A stretch of DNA of 64,000 bases from NCBI GenBank assembly GCA_000023725.1, contig CP001673.1, positions 1,126,342 to 1,190,341 on the forward strand. Reading direction: 5' to 3'. Within the stretch, counting starts at the first letter, position 1. Every line of letters begins with the position of its first letter. The notes beneath the pieces were generated by a model. The model had not been told where the DNA came from and did no database searches. It worked only from the letters and a program-made list of their open reading frames with translations. Position numbers and translations under genes: made by a program. Shown piece after piece: positions 50,669 to 59,104 of the stretch. The DNA is from Flavobacteriaceae bacterium 3519-10. GTDB lineage: Bacteria > Bacteroidota > Bacteroidia > Flavobacteriales > Weeksellaceae.

Positions 50669-53141
50669 GACCCATCCTTTGTTTTTGTTTTTGTTTCTTC
50701 ATTTGTTTTCACTGCAGGTTTCTGCCCAAAAAGATGAACTGTCCCCGAAAAGTCCCTTTGCAGGTAAGACCTATGATATCTCCTGGGTGGTACCCTCGGA
50801 GGATCTTAAGTACTTGACGTTCCAGAAAACGTATGATTATTCAGCCGATACACTGGCACTTGTATCTACGAAACATCCGGACAAAATCCCGTATCAGGCC
50901 CCGGACGTTTATCCTATTAGCGTAAAATACACGAAAGGAGGCGCGGTATTCATGAGTGGTGGCGTCACTGCAAGGCTGGTAGATCTTACATCGCTGAAAG
51001 AGCAGGTATGGAACGGCATACGGAAGGCTTTTTATGTACCGTCTTACGAAAGAATTGTTCTATTTGACGGCAAAGGTTTACGTATTCTGGATGCGAAAGG
51101 ACGCTTAACCGAAGAAATGACGCAGGTGTCTGCGGTGCAGGAGAAGGACGAACGGATATTTTACACGCAAAAAACGGCTGAAGGTGACCAACTGATGGAA
51201 TGGACTCCTGAGACAAAACATGTGCTGTCTGCCGTGGGCGGTGAAAACTTCCATGTCAGTTACTGCAGGGGGCCTGTGGTCATCTATTATCACCATGATT
51301 CGCGTACTGGCCATGCTAAAATGTACCTGACTGACCGTAGCAAGCAAAAAACGTATGCTTTACCTGAGTACCTTGACGGGACACCCAGCAGGCCGGTTGA
51401 GGTTTCAGCCCTGAGATCAGGGCGCTATTTTGTTACTTTCGCTACAGAGAATAAAAAAGTGCTACAGAAATCTGATGTCGATATCTGGTACGGCAATGAC
51501 AATAAACTTGAAAACAAGTTTTACAATGATGAGATTATGACTTATGCCATCTGGAATCCTGTGATTAATGAAATAAGACCGCTGGATTACCAACGTTTTC
51601 CGACCCACATTGACACCGGTGAAGGACGCTATCTGCTGGCGTCTGATCCCAAACAGAACCAGGATTATATCAGACAAAAAATCAAACAGAAGTTCTACCG
51701 ATACGATACAGAAGAGGACCGGTATGAGGTAATGGGTGACACCGGCCTCTACCAGAACACCGACAAAGATGGAAAATACCTGCTTTCGCATGATAACGAT
51801 AACTGGGTGGTCTATACGATCGCTACCAATGAAAAGAGGATTATCGCAGTGAAAGACGGCATCGATGCTCATGAAATTTTTTTCAGTTCCGACGGAAATT
51901 TTGTGTTGTTTCCCCGCCTGGAGCGGATCAGTGCATATGATCTGCGAACCGGCGAACTCAGAGAAACACCTATATCTTCAGGCTACACTGCAACAGTGGC
52001 GCATGGATTAAGGCGAGGCTTTTCCCTGCACAGCTTTTTTTACCGAAACTGGTACGAGGCAGGGCAACCCCTGCTGATCAAGGTGCACAACTACAGTACT
52101 TCAGAGCAATCGATTGGACTCTACCGGAATGAGAGATTTCAGGGTCTGGTGAGTTCAGGCAGCGATAATCTTACCCCTATTGCGGCTTTTCCGCAGCAAA
52201 AAAGCTATCTGTACCTGAGAAGCAACTATAATCTGCCGCCTGTACTTACCCTGAATACGGGTTTTAAAGACCGCGTAATCTACCGGAGCAATCCGCAGGA
52301 TAAATCGGTTTCCGGTGCACGGATGGAAAAAATTGCCTACACCAACTCTAAAGGCGTTGCCCTGACCGGTGTGCTTTTTTACCCCAGCACCTTCGACAAA
52401 TCACAGAAATATCCAATGATAGTTGGCATTTATGAGCTGATGCACAGCAACAGTAACCGCTATCTAAGAGACGGGTTTGCCGGAAGGGTAGAGGGTATTA
52501 ATATCCGGTATTATCTGGACCGTGGATATTTTATTTATCTGCCCGATATTGTATTTGACGGACGCGGCCCCGGCCGCTCCGCACTCGACTGTGTGGAGTC
52601 GGGCGTAAACGCCCTCAGGTCTCATAAGCATATTGATTTTGCAAAGCTTGGGCTGGTCGGCCATTCGCACGGCGGTTATGAAACCAACTTCATTGCTACT
52701 CAAAGCAAATTATTTGCTGCCTACGTGGGAGGTGCGGGAAACAGCGATCTCGTGCGCTCTTATCATTCGTTCAATTATAATTATACAAGCCCTTTTTACT
52801 GGCAGTTCGAGGAACAGCAGTACCGCCTGTTCAAACCGTTTGCCGAAGACAAAAATCTGTACATTGACAACAGTCCTGTGTATCATGCCGAGAAAGTGAC
52901 CCAGCCCATTTTACTGTGGACGGGAACCAACGACCAGAATATCTATTGGGAACAGACCATGGAATATTATCTTGCGCTCAGGCGTAACGATAAAAAGGTA
53001 GTTGCCCTCTTTTATGATAAGGAGGATCACAGTTTTGAGAAACGAAAAAACCGTGAGGATCTGTTTGTCAGGATATCAGACTGGTTCGATTATCATCTTA
53101 AAGGTATTCGTAAAGACTGGATCCATGTGATGAATAGCTAA
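50658..53141 (+). CDS. Prolyl-oligopeptidase-type (S9) peptidase
   Basis: This 827-residue protein has a signal peptide (to VSAQ), a long N-terminal beta-propeller region (repeats with SADTLALVST-like and KDGKYLLSHDNDNWVV-like blades) and a C-terminal alpha/beta hydrolase domain. The catalytic triad can be read: Ser in GLVGHSHGGYE (about 670), Asp in GTNDQNIYWE (about 760) and His in KEDHSF (about 791). S9 peptidases cut short peptides after Pro or other residues. The nucleophile motif is GHSHGG rather than the more usual GxSYGG. It is the third gene of the SusCD operon and overlaps SusD by 11 bp, so it likely trims imported peptides in the periplasm. Confidence 0.92.
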   Translation: MAIKTHPLFLFLFLHLFSLQVSAQKDELSPKSPFAGKTYDISWVVPSEDLKYLTFQKTYDYSADTLALVSTKHPDKIPYQAPDVYPISVKYTKGGAVFMSGGVTARLVDLTSLKEQVWNGIRKAFYVPSYERIVLFDGKGLRILDAKGRLTEEMTQVSAVQEKDERIFYTQKTAEGDQLMEWTPETKHVLSAVGGENFHVSYCRGPVVIYYHHDSRTGHAKMYLTDRSKQKTYALPEYLDGTPSRPVEVSALRSGRYFVTFATENKKVLQKSDVDIWYGNDNKLENKFYNDEIMTYAIWNPVINEIRPLDYQRFPTHIDTGEGRYLLASDPKQNQDYIRQKIKQKFYRYDTEEDRYEVMGDTGLYQNTDKDGKYLLSHDNDNWVVYTIATNEKRIIAVKDGIDAHEIFFSSDGNFVLFPRLERISAYDLRTGELRETPISSGYTATVAHGLRRGFSLHSFFYRNWYEAGQPLLIKVHNYSTSEQSIGLYRNERFQGLVSSGSDNLTPIAAFPQQKSYLYLRSNYNLPPVLTLNTGFKDRVIYRSNPQDKSVSGARMEKIAYTNSKGVALTGVLFYPSTFDKSQKYPMIVGIYELMHSNSNRYLRDGFAGRVEGINIRYYLDRGYFIYLPDIVFDGRGPGRSALDCVESGVNALRSHKHIDFAKLGLVGHSHGGYETNFIATQSKLFAAYVGGAGNSDLVRSYHSFNYNYTSPFYWQFEEQQYRLFKPFAEDKNLYIDNSPVYHAEKVTQPILLWTGTNDQNIYWEQTMEYYLALRRNDKKVVALFYDKEDHSFEKRKNREDLFVRISDWFDYHLKGIRKDWIHVMNS

Positions 53142-53146
53142 AAAAA

Positions 53147-53172
53147 GGATGCCTGAACGGCATCCCTTTTTT
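53147..53172. terminator. Bidirectional terminator between S9 peptidase and DUF6520 gene
   Basis: GGATGCC (53147-53153) and GGCATCC (53159-53165) form a 7-bp stem with loop TGAAC. An A run precedes it and a T run follows, so it can stop transcription from both converging genes. Confidence 0.85.
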
Positions 53173-53175
53173 TAG

Positions 53176-53454
53176 TTATTTAACAATACGTTCTTTTAGA
53201 GCGGTCGGACATGAAGTGCCGTTGAGATCATAAAGCGTTTCGGGGCCCATTCCGACATTTCCTGTGCAGGTTATGGTTCCAACCGTTTCACACAGTTTGC
53301 CTGATGGTATGCATTGCGGTGTTTCATTTGGATGAAACGCATAGCCCTGACGCAGGACTTTTGAACTGTCTTTGGAAGCATGCGTTGCATACGCGCTTCC
53401 TGCTCCTGCCAGCACAACAAAGGCCGGTAAAAGGAACTTTCTTAGATTTTTCAT
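53176..53454 (-). CDS. DUF6520-like small secreted protein
   Basis: Starting at the ATG at 53454 gives a 92-residue protein, MKNLRKFLLPAFVVLAGAGS, with signal cleavage expected near AYATHAS. The mature part has four cysteines (CIPSGKLCETVGTITCTGN and SCPTALKER). This is the layout of the Flavobacteriia DUF6520 family, whose function is unknown. It lies 25 bp downstream of a MauE-like protein gene and ends the operon at the shared terminator. The cysteines and the MauE neighbour suggest a disulphide-forming or redox context. Confidence 0.78.
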   Translation of the reverse strand: MKNLRKFLLPAFVVLAGAGSAYATHASKDSSKVLRQGYAFHPNETPQCIPSGKLCETVGTITCTGNVGMGPETLYDLNGTSCPTALKERIVK

Positions 53455-53479
53455 AATAAAAATATTAAAATGATTGTGC

Positions 53480-54997
53480 CTACTCTGAAAAAGGTTTTCG
53501 GCTTCCCCTTTTGATGAAAGCTTGAGCAACCGTCTGCGCAAAACGGTACCTCACGATTTCATCGCCCGCCAGTACAAAAAAGTACCTGTCGGTTACTAAC
53601 ATCTGAGACATTCTGTGAGCACCGCGGTGCTGTACATACATGCTGCCCCAGTAGCCTGCAGGTGATGTCGTATAAATATCCACCACCGCATTTTTTCTCC
53701 ATTGCGCTCTGGATTCGTGCCTGCCCATCAGGCCCGACTCGTTGAAGAGCAGCCCATGGTGGAATGTCATACTTCGGTTGACGTGTAAAGGAGGCTCTGA
53801 GAGTTTCCGCTTACCATCAGGAAGGGTTAAAATTTTTAGATCTGCATTGGATATCGTGTCGATTGTCTTTTTTTGGCCCGTCAGCTGCGCATCTTTGTTG
53901 AAATGCAGGATCTGATTGCGATAATAAAACATATAGACAGCAAAACCAGCTGCGGAATCGTACAGAAGTTCTCCATCGGCATCAAAGCCCCCGTCTGCGT
54001 TGGTCGTGAGTGCCGAGCTGTTTACCTTTACCACGGCTGGTTTGCCCACAGTAAGGCTTGCTACCGACAGTCTGTCGCTTTTAGCGTCCTGCACCCGCAG
54101 CAGGAATTCCTTCGGAGACACAGCAGCCAGCTTATCAAAATAAATGTCTTTACTGCTTATCTCCCGAAGCGGCTTCGCAAGCGAGTCCACGGGTGAGGAG
54201 TAGATGACGGGTACCGTCCCGTCATGTGCGTAGAGCATCCCGTCCTGTACGGTGTAAGTAAGGTTACTGAACCGGTGGTTGGTAGCAGGTTCGAGATCGA
54301 GTGTATCGCTCTTCTGAAGGGAGTGATCCATCCGCAAAATACGGAACGGCGTGCTGGAATTACCCAGATAGATGGTGTTTCCCGAGCTTCCTGCAAAATA
54401 ATATGAATTTACTTTGAGATCGTAGGCTCTTTCCTCCCTAATCGGATGGTGCGGAAAACGTCTTGTAAAATTATTTGCTTTTTTGATAATATGTTCCGAA
54501 GAAAGAAACAGGGCAACCATACCGCCTGCTGACAGCACCCCGGTGAGCATCAACAGCGCCGCAGGCCGGTTCCAGCCGCGCGCCATTGCTTTCTCCATCA
54601 AAATAATGGCTGCCAGTGCCATCAGGACGCAAACAATATTAAAAACAAGATGCTGATCCCAGGTCATTTTCTCGAGAACGCCGCCGCACGAACACGGCAC
54701 AAAATCACTGTAGTTAAGGATCAGTGTAATATACACCGTAAAGGCCACCATCAGGCCGAAAGAGGCATGCAGCCCAAGCAGCCTGGTACGGTCGAAACAC
54801 AATAAAAGCACCACCACCATTTCCACTATTATGACTGCATAGGATACAAAACCTGCCCAGGCACTCAACAGGGGAGACTGCGCGAGCTGCACCTGGAAGT
54901 TCTGAAAGTCCATGCCTTTGCTGAAAGCGGCATAGCCGAAGAGCAGTGCAAAGAACACCGCAGTGATAAAAGGAAGATAGCTCAGTATTGTTTTCAT
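53480..54997 (-). CDS. MauE-like membrane protein with beta-propeller-like C terminus
   Basis: The ATG at 54997 gives 505 residues. An upstream Met would add 25 polar residues and is rejected because it overlaps the preceding small gene. Residues 1-190 form a MauE/DoxX-type domain with four or five membrane helices, FSKGMDFQNFQVQL near the start, and the characteristic CSCGG motif. A further helix (AALLMLTGVLSAGGMVAL) precedes a long extracytoplasmic C-terminal part with repeated beta-strand units that look propeller-like. MauE is linked to cysteine tryptophylquinone and disulphide maturation in methylamine dehydrogenase. The role here is unknown. It sits in an operon with two small secreted proteins. 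Confidence 0.85.
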   Translation of the reverse strand: MKTILSYLPFITAVFFALLFGYAAFSKGMDFQNFQVQLAQSPLLSAWAGFVSYAVIIVEMVVVLLLCFDRTRLLGLHASFGLMVAFTVYITLILNYSDFVPCSCGGVLEKMTWDQHLVFNIVCVLMALAAIILMEKAMARGWNRPAALLMLTGVLSAGGMVALFLSSEHIIKKANNFTRRFPHHPIREERAYDLKVNSYYFAGSSGNTIYLGNSSTPFRILRMDHSLQKSDTLDLEPATNHRFSNLTYTVQDGMLYAHDGTVPVIYSSPVDSLAKPLREISSKDIYFDKLAAVSPKEFLLRVQDAKSDRLSVASLTVGKPAVVKVNSSALTTNADGGFDADGELLYDSAAGFAVYMFYYRNQILHFNKDAQLTGQKKTIDTISNADLKILTLPDGKRKLSEPPLHVNRSMTFHHGLLFNESGLMGRHESRAQWRKNAVVDIYTTSPAGYWGSMYVQHRGAHRMSQMLVTDRYFFVLAGDEIVRYRFAQTVAQAFIKRGSRKPFSE

Positions 54998-55007
54998 AAC
55001 GCATGTT

Positions 55008-55169
55008 TTAGGCAGGATAGAGGAGTTGCCATTTAACTTTTTTACCGCAGTATTCCGGCACGATATCACCACGGGCTAGGGGAAGGGTGGTGGTAACGGA
55101 ACCCACCACTTTCCAGATGCCGCTTTGCGGACATTTGCTGCCCGAGTGTACTGACTTAACCCCGTACAT
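55008..55169 (-). CDS. Very small protein with CPxSGxW motif
   Basis: A 53-residue frame runs from the ATG at 55169 to the TAA at 55008: MYGVKSVHSGSKCPQSGIWK, then GSVTTTLPLARGDIVPEYCG and a KVKWQLLYPA end. C-P-x-S-G-x-W, a hydrophobic beta-rich centre and a late Cys resemble small modules found in effector-associated and secreted proteins that share a CP-x-(S/T)-G-x-W motif. It begins 5 bp after the repeat lipoprotein stop and ends 10 bp before the MauE-like start, so it fits perfectly as an operon gene. It may be a separate peptide, or the other half of a frameshifted lipoprotein gene. Confidence 0.65.
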   Translation of the reverse strand: MYGVKSVHSGSKCPQSGIWKVVGSVTTTLPLARGDIVPEYCGKKVKWQLLYPA

Positions 55170-55174
55170 TGGAG

Positions 55175-55606
55175 TCAACGGCTTGAGACAGATACATTTT
55201 TCCAGTTATCACGGTCCTTCGGCACATCCTTTGGCGGATCTTTCGGTTCGTCAGAAGCGTCCGGCTCTGTCTCCTGCGGAAGATCCCCTCGCGGGTTTGC
55301 AGTTATATTCTTCCAGTTGTCACGGTCCTTCGGCACATCCTTCGGCGGATCCTTTGGCTCTTCGAAAGCGGCCGGTTCTGTCTCCTGCGGAAGGAGCACG
55401 CTCGGTTTCGCTGTTATATTCTTCCAGTTGTCACGGTCTTTCGGCACATCCTTCGGCGGATCTTTAGGTTCATCAAAAGCTCCCGGTTCCGGCTCTGTGA
55501 CGAGATATACGGCGGGTTTCGCTGTGACCTCGTCGGCCGGACGGCAGGAGTTAAAAAGCAGGACTGTAAGAACTGCGGTTGCTGAGATTAACTTAATGGG
55601 TTTCAT
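55175..55606 (-). CDS. Lipoprotein with three 37-residue repeats
   Basis: From the ATG at 55606 the product is 143 residues, MKPIKLISATAVLTVLLFNS then CRPADE, a clear lipobox (LFNSC). The mature protein is built mostly of repeats containing EPKDPPKDVPKDRDNWKN, present three times and spaced 37 residues (111 bp) apart. The repeats are highly charged, rich in Pro and Asp, and probably extended or disordered. It is the first gene of an operon with the small CPxSGxW protein, the MauE-like protein and the DUF6520-like protein. Start and signal are convincing; function is unknown. Confidence 0.8.
   Translation of the reverse strand: MKPIKLISATAVLTVLLFNSCRPADEVTAKPAVYLVTEPEPGAFDEPKDPPKDVPKDRDNWKNITAKPSVLLPQETEPAAFEEPKDPPKDVPKDRDNWKNITANPRGDLPQETEPDASDEPKDPPKDVPKDRDNWKNVSVSSR
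55190..55530. repeat. Tandem 111-bp repeats inside the lipoprotein gene
   Basis: About three near-identical 111-bp units, each containing GTCACGGTCCTTCGG or a close variant and a CCTTCGGCGGATCC-like stretch, run head to tail within the lipoprotein coding region. High similarity between units suggests recent duplication or ongoing homogenisation. These are coding repeats, with no spacers that would indicate a CRISPR. Confidence 0.8.
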
Positions 55607-55852
55607 GTTTGGGATTGTTAATTGGGTTAATAATCCCGGCCGGGTCCTGATAGAATTCTGAAGCGAATGTACAGGCGGATTCAGCTGAAAAAAAAATGAT
55701 TGATGATGCCAGATGTAAACTTTCACGCTGCTTTTTTCACGGATAAAAACATCAGTTTACCGGTATCATGCTGTCTATCAGTATCTTTATTTGTACGTTT
55801 GAATTATGGCCTCTGCTTTTATTTTTCCGCACTTTTTGGATTTCTTTTTTTT

Positions 55853-55860
55853 TACATTTG
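55853..55860 (+). promoter_or_regulatory. -7 promoter element of the TPR-AraC regulator
   Basis: TACATTTG is a perfect match to TAnnTTTG. It predicts a start near 55867, about 40 bases before the ATG at 55906. A TTTG at 55835-55838 could be the -33 element, though spacing is short. Confidence 0.5.
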
Positions 55861-55905
55861 TTTTTCCAGTCATCGTAACATGTGTGTAACCAACTCATGA
55901 GCTGT

Positions 55906-57573
55906 ATGAAAGGCCTGATTTTCTTCCTGACGGTGTTTGCCGTGCTGTTAACCGCGCAGGACTATGCCGATTTCCGGTCGCGTTACGACCATTATCCGAA
56001 TGATGATCCCGGGGCATTCCGGTATGTACACCCTTATATTGAGAAAGCAAAGCGTGAGGGAAACTACGAGGAACTTACGCAGGCCTATAAGGATGCCGTA
56101 AGTTTCAGCCCTGAACACAAGATCGCCTACGCGGACAGCATGATCTCTGCCGCATCGCGTACCCGTAACCCAGACCTGCTGGCCACCGCCTATCTCACCA
56201 AGGGAACGGTTTACTATTTCAATTACAGGAAGTATAAACCTGCTCTGGATGAATACCTCAAAGCATGGCAGTATGCGCAGCATTCAAAATCGGATTATCT
56301 GTACTACAAAAACCTCTATCATATCGGGGTCGTGAAAAGTTATCTGGGCTATTACAGTGAAGCACTGACTATCTTTGAAAGATGTAAGAACCATTTCAGG
56401 AACCCGCACAGCGAGCCGGAACCTCCGAATATAAAATATAACCGCAGAAAAGGCTATCTCAATACCCTGCATCAGGAAGCAGTATCCCTGCTTCATCTTC
56501 AGCGGACGGACAAGGCGCAGGCCGTTCTTGAAAGCGGCCTGGCAGAAACCGGTGCCGAGGCTGATTACGCGCTCGAAAGAAGCTATTTCTACAATCTGCA
56601 GGGGATTGTGGCCTACAGGCAAAAGCGTGACAGCGCCGCCGTGACCCTTCTTGCGACTGCACTTGCCGGGCTCGAGAAAAAGAATGATTTTACCCATGCG
56701 GCCATTGCGTATTATTATCTGGGTAAAAGCAGCGCGCGCCTCGGTAAATCGGAAGACGCTCTGCGTAATTTCGCAAAAATAGATTCTGTTTTCAGGGCGC
56801 ATTCTTTTATCCTGCCTGAAGTACGCGGCGCGTATGAGTTTCTCATCACTTATTATCACCATATCGGGAACAAGGAACAGGAACTGTATTACACCACCCA
56901 ACTTTTAAAGGCCGACCAAATAATATCCGCCGATTTCAAATATCTTTCAGGTAAAATTTACAAAGAGTATGATACGCAGGATCTTCTGGAATCCAAAAAA
57001 AGGCTCGAATCGACAGCCCCCTTTTTTTATCTGATTATCGGCATTCTGCTGGCTGCCTTTATGGGGCACGCCCTGTATCTGTACAGGAGGCGGCGGGCCG
57101 AAATGGAGATCTACCGGCAATATCAGTCGTTTCTGCTCAAAGCCCAAGAAGAGCAGCAGGGTGTGGACGTGCCACCCGTTGCTCTAAAACGCCACCATAA
57201 GATTGCCGACCGTTCCCTGATCAAGCTGTTGCATAAACTGGAGACTTTTGAAAACAGCAGGTTATTTCTTGAGAAAGGCCTCACAAGGCAAAGGCTGGCA
57301 GCAGCCTTAGAGACTAACGAGTCCTACCTTTCTAAAGTAATCAATGAATATAAAGAAAACAACTTCAATGGCTACATTAACCGGCTCCGTATTCAGTATA
57401 TTACCCAGAAGCTGCGGGACAGCAGTGTTCACCGCAGCTTTTCTATAGAGGGGCTTGCCGCGGAATGTGGTTTCGCCGACCGGATTAAGTTTACCAAAGC
57501 GTTTACCGAAATCAACGGCATGAGTCCCCGCGAAATGATCAGGGAACTCAACCGGGAAGCAGCCCACCTTTAA
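55906..57573 (+). CDS. Membrane-bound TPR-AraC regulator
   Basis: The ATG at 55906 gives 555 residues beginning MKGLIFFLTVFAVLLTAQDY, a signal or anchor. Earlier in-frame starts (GTG 55882, ATG 55897) are possible. Residues of about 30-360 are TPR-like helices (for example YYSEALTIFERCKNHF, and YYYLGKSSARLGKSEDALRN). A membrane helix follows (FFYLIIGILLAAFMGHALYL), then a basic linker and a C-terminal AraC-type HTH (LAAALETNESYLSKVINEY, GYINRLRIQYITQKL, EGLAAECGFADRIKFTKAF). The protein would sense a periplasmic signal with its TPR domain and bind DNA directly. The neighbouring RteC gene follows by 50 bp and SusCD lies upstream, so it may regulate nutrient-uptake genes. Confidence 0.9.
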   Translation: MKGLIFFLTVFAVLLTAQDYADFRSRYDHYPNDDPGAFRYVHPYIEKAKREGNYEELTQAYKDAVSFSPEHKIAYADSMISAASRTRNPDLLATAYLTKGTVYYFNYRKYKPALDEYLKAWQYAQHSKSDYLYYKNLYHIGVVKSYLGYYSEALTIFERCKNHFRNPHSEPEPPNIKYNRRKGYLNTLHQEAVSLLHLQRTDKAQAVLESGLAETGAEADYALERSYFYNLQGIVAYRQKRDSAAVTLLATALAGLEKKNDFTHAAIAYYYLGKSSARLGKSEDALRNFAKIDSVFRAHSFILPEVRGAYEFLITYYHHIGNKEQELYYTTQLLKADQIISADFKYLSGKIYKEYDTQDLLESKKRLESTAPFFYLIIGILLAAFMGHALYLYRRRRAEMEIYRQYQSFLLKAQEEQQGVDVPPVALKRHHKIADRSLIKLLHKLETFENSRLFLEKGLTRQRLAAALETNESYLSKVINEYKENNFNGYINRLRIQYITQKLRDSSVHRSFSIEGLAAECGFADRIKFTKAFTEINGMSPREMIRELNREAAHL

Positions 57574-57623
57574 TAAGCATGTTTATCCCTAAGAGGTTTT
57601 TTTGTATTTTTTACTTAAAAAAT

Positions 57624-58496
57624 ATGACTGCAAAACTCCTCTTCCGCAAATGTGAAAAACTGTATGCCGGCCTGCTGGTGATGCTTGAAAAAACCGAAAC
57701 CTCAAACACTGACGGAGATGCCGGACAGTATGAAAGAGCGCTGATGGATATCGATCTCGCGATCCGGCAGCTTAAAACGTGGGTAAGCGGATATACGTTC
57801 GCCTGGGTCGCGGAAGAGGTTTATTTTTTCAGGGAGATCAAACCCAAATTCACCGCCCTGTTCATTTACTATGCGAAAGTGCTCGCCACGGAGGCTGCGA
57901 AACCCAACGCGGGGCAGTATGCCCTCAAGGAATATTATGAATACGAACTTAAGGACCTTAAGCGGTTCACTGATGAACATCAGGACTTTTATGAATATTA
58001 CCGGCGAAAGGCCACTTATCTTGATGAAAAGTACTTCGTGCGCAATCAGTTCGATTTCAAGATGCGCATCGATGCCAACCTGTACAACTACGACCAGGAT
58101 TTTGCGACGTCGCATGACCATCTTGTCGCACAGATCCTCGCGCATGACCGCCTTGAAAAACACTTCCTTACCGCCATTTATACGATAGAGGGTTATTACT
58201 ATGACAAGTTCTCGGATAAATCGCCGCTTACCTGGTCGGGCTCAAAGTCAGCACTGATCGAACTGCTGTACGCGCTGCACGTAACGCAGTCGTTCAACGG
58301 CGGCAATATCGATTTCAGTGAGACCGTGCGTTTCATTGAAAAGTCGTTTAATACTGAACTCGGGAATTTCTATAAGACACTGCACGAGATCCGGAACCGC
58401 AAGACGGGGAGTACCAAGTTTCTTGCGGGACTGACCGAAAGCCTGAAGCAGCATTTTGAGCAGGCTGAGGACCAGGGAAATGTGAGGGGTGCGTAA
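57624..58496 (+). CDS. RteC-family protein
   Basis: The ATG at 57624 gives 290 residues (MTAKLLFRKCEKLYAGLL); an earlier in-frame Met would add a hydrophobic odd start. Diagnostic RteC stretches are AEEVYFFREIKPKFTALFIY, KRFTDEHQDFYEYYRRKATYL and LDEKYFVRNQFDF, followed by WSGSKSALIELLYALH. RteC in CTnDOT is a transcriptional activator of excision genes. Chromosomal RteC proteins of unknown role are usual next to TPR-AraC genes in this order. It ends shortly before an AraC remnant, so the locus may have been a larger regulator cluster. Confidence 0.88.
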   Translation: MTAKLLFRKCEKLYAGLLVMLEKTETSNTDGDAGQYERALMDIDLAIRQLKTWVSGYTFAWVAEEVYFFREIKPKFTALFIYYAKVLATEAAKPNAGQYALKEYYEYELKDLKRFTDEHQDFYEYYRRKATYLDEKYFVRNQFDFKMRIDANLYNYDQDFATSHDHLVAQILAHDRLEKHFLTAIYTIEGYYYDKFSDKSPLTWSGSKSALIELLYALHVTQSFNGGNIDFSETVRFIEKSFNTELGNFYKTLHEIRNRKTGSTKFLAGLTESLKQHFEQAEDQGNVRGA

Positions 58497-58541
58497 GAGC
58501 CAGGGCAAAAGGTAAAAGGAAAAAGTGCGGGTTCTCATTGA

Positions 58542-58823
58542 CCTCCACGTTACCTGTCCAGTTACCTCAACACCGAAAAAGGAGTCCGTTTCCACCGTTA
58601 CCTAAGCGAACTGCGGATATCTTACATCGCCGCACAGCTGGCCGGAGACCCTGCAATGCTGGAGAAAGGAAGGCAGGAACTGGCGGTATCTTGCGGCATC
58701 ATGTCTTCGTCCAACTTCCTGCATCTTTTCTCAGAAATCTATGGAACGTCGCTTTCGGAATACAGGGAACAGTGCAGGAAAAAGTTCGCTGGGGAGGAGG
58801 GGCAGAACCACAGCCTTTCCTGA
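58542..58823 (+). pseudogene. AraC-type HTH fragment
   Basis: After an in-frame TGA at 58539, a 93-residue frame reads SYLNTEKGVRFHRYLSELRI and then IMSSSNFLHLFSEIYGTSLS, the second half of an AraC HTH domain, ending in a TGA at 58821. There is no start codon and no sensor domain. It lies 46 bp after the RteC gene and probably derives from a degraded TPR-AraC paralogue. A short GAGCCAGGGCAAAAGG piece of the dispersed repeat lies just upstream at 58497, marking a possible breakpoint. Confidence 0.7.
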
Positions 58824-59104
58824 GCCTTGCAATCGCTGCCCCCCTTAGATCTCTAAACCAAGCAGGAACTTTTTCAGTCGGTTGCTGAAAAACTAAAAGC
58901 CGCGGCAGCGGATCCAACGGGATCTGATCACACCACGCCTGTCACTCACTTCGTCGATTCTTCGATTTCAGAACGGAGCGCAGCGCAGTGAAGAATCTCC
59001 ATGCTGCGTAAAGTCTCCTGATTGTCAGCAATAAAAATCCTGTTCTTTATACTTCGGTGCTGAAGGTAGTTTCAACGTGAAAATCGCAGACAACTATTTA
59101 CATA
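58824..59104. other. Gene-free spacer
   Basis: No gene or strong hairpin is seen. It contains AGCGGATCCAACGGGATCTGATCAC and TCGTCGATTCTTCGATTTC fragments that look like degraded repeat material. Confidence 0.4.

Noticed and set aside
55190-55530. CRISPR-like array
   Set aside because: The 111-bp units are contiguous coding repeats with no unique spacers and no cas genes.
55087-55661. Plus-strand open frames over the lipoprotein gene
   Set aside because: They are shadows produced by the repeat sequence; the minus-strand frame has the signal peptide and codon pattern.
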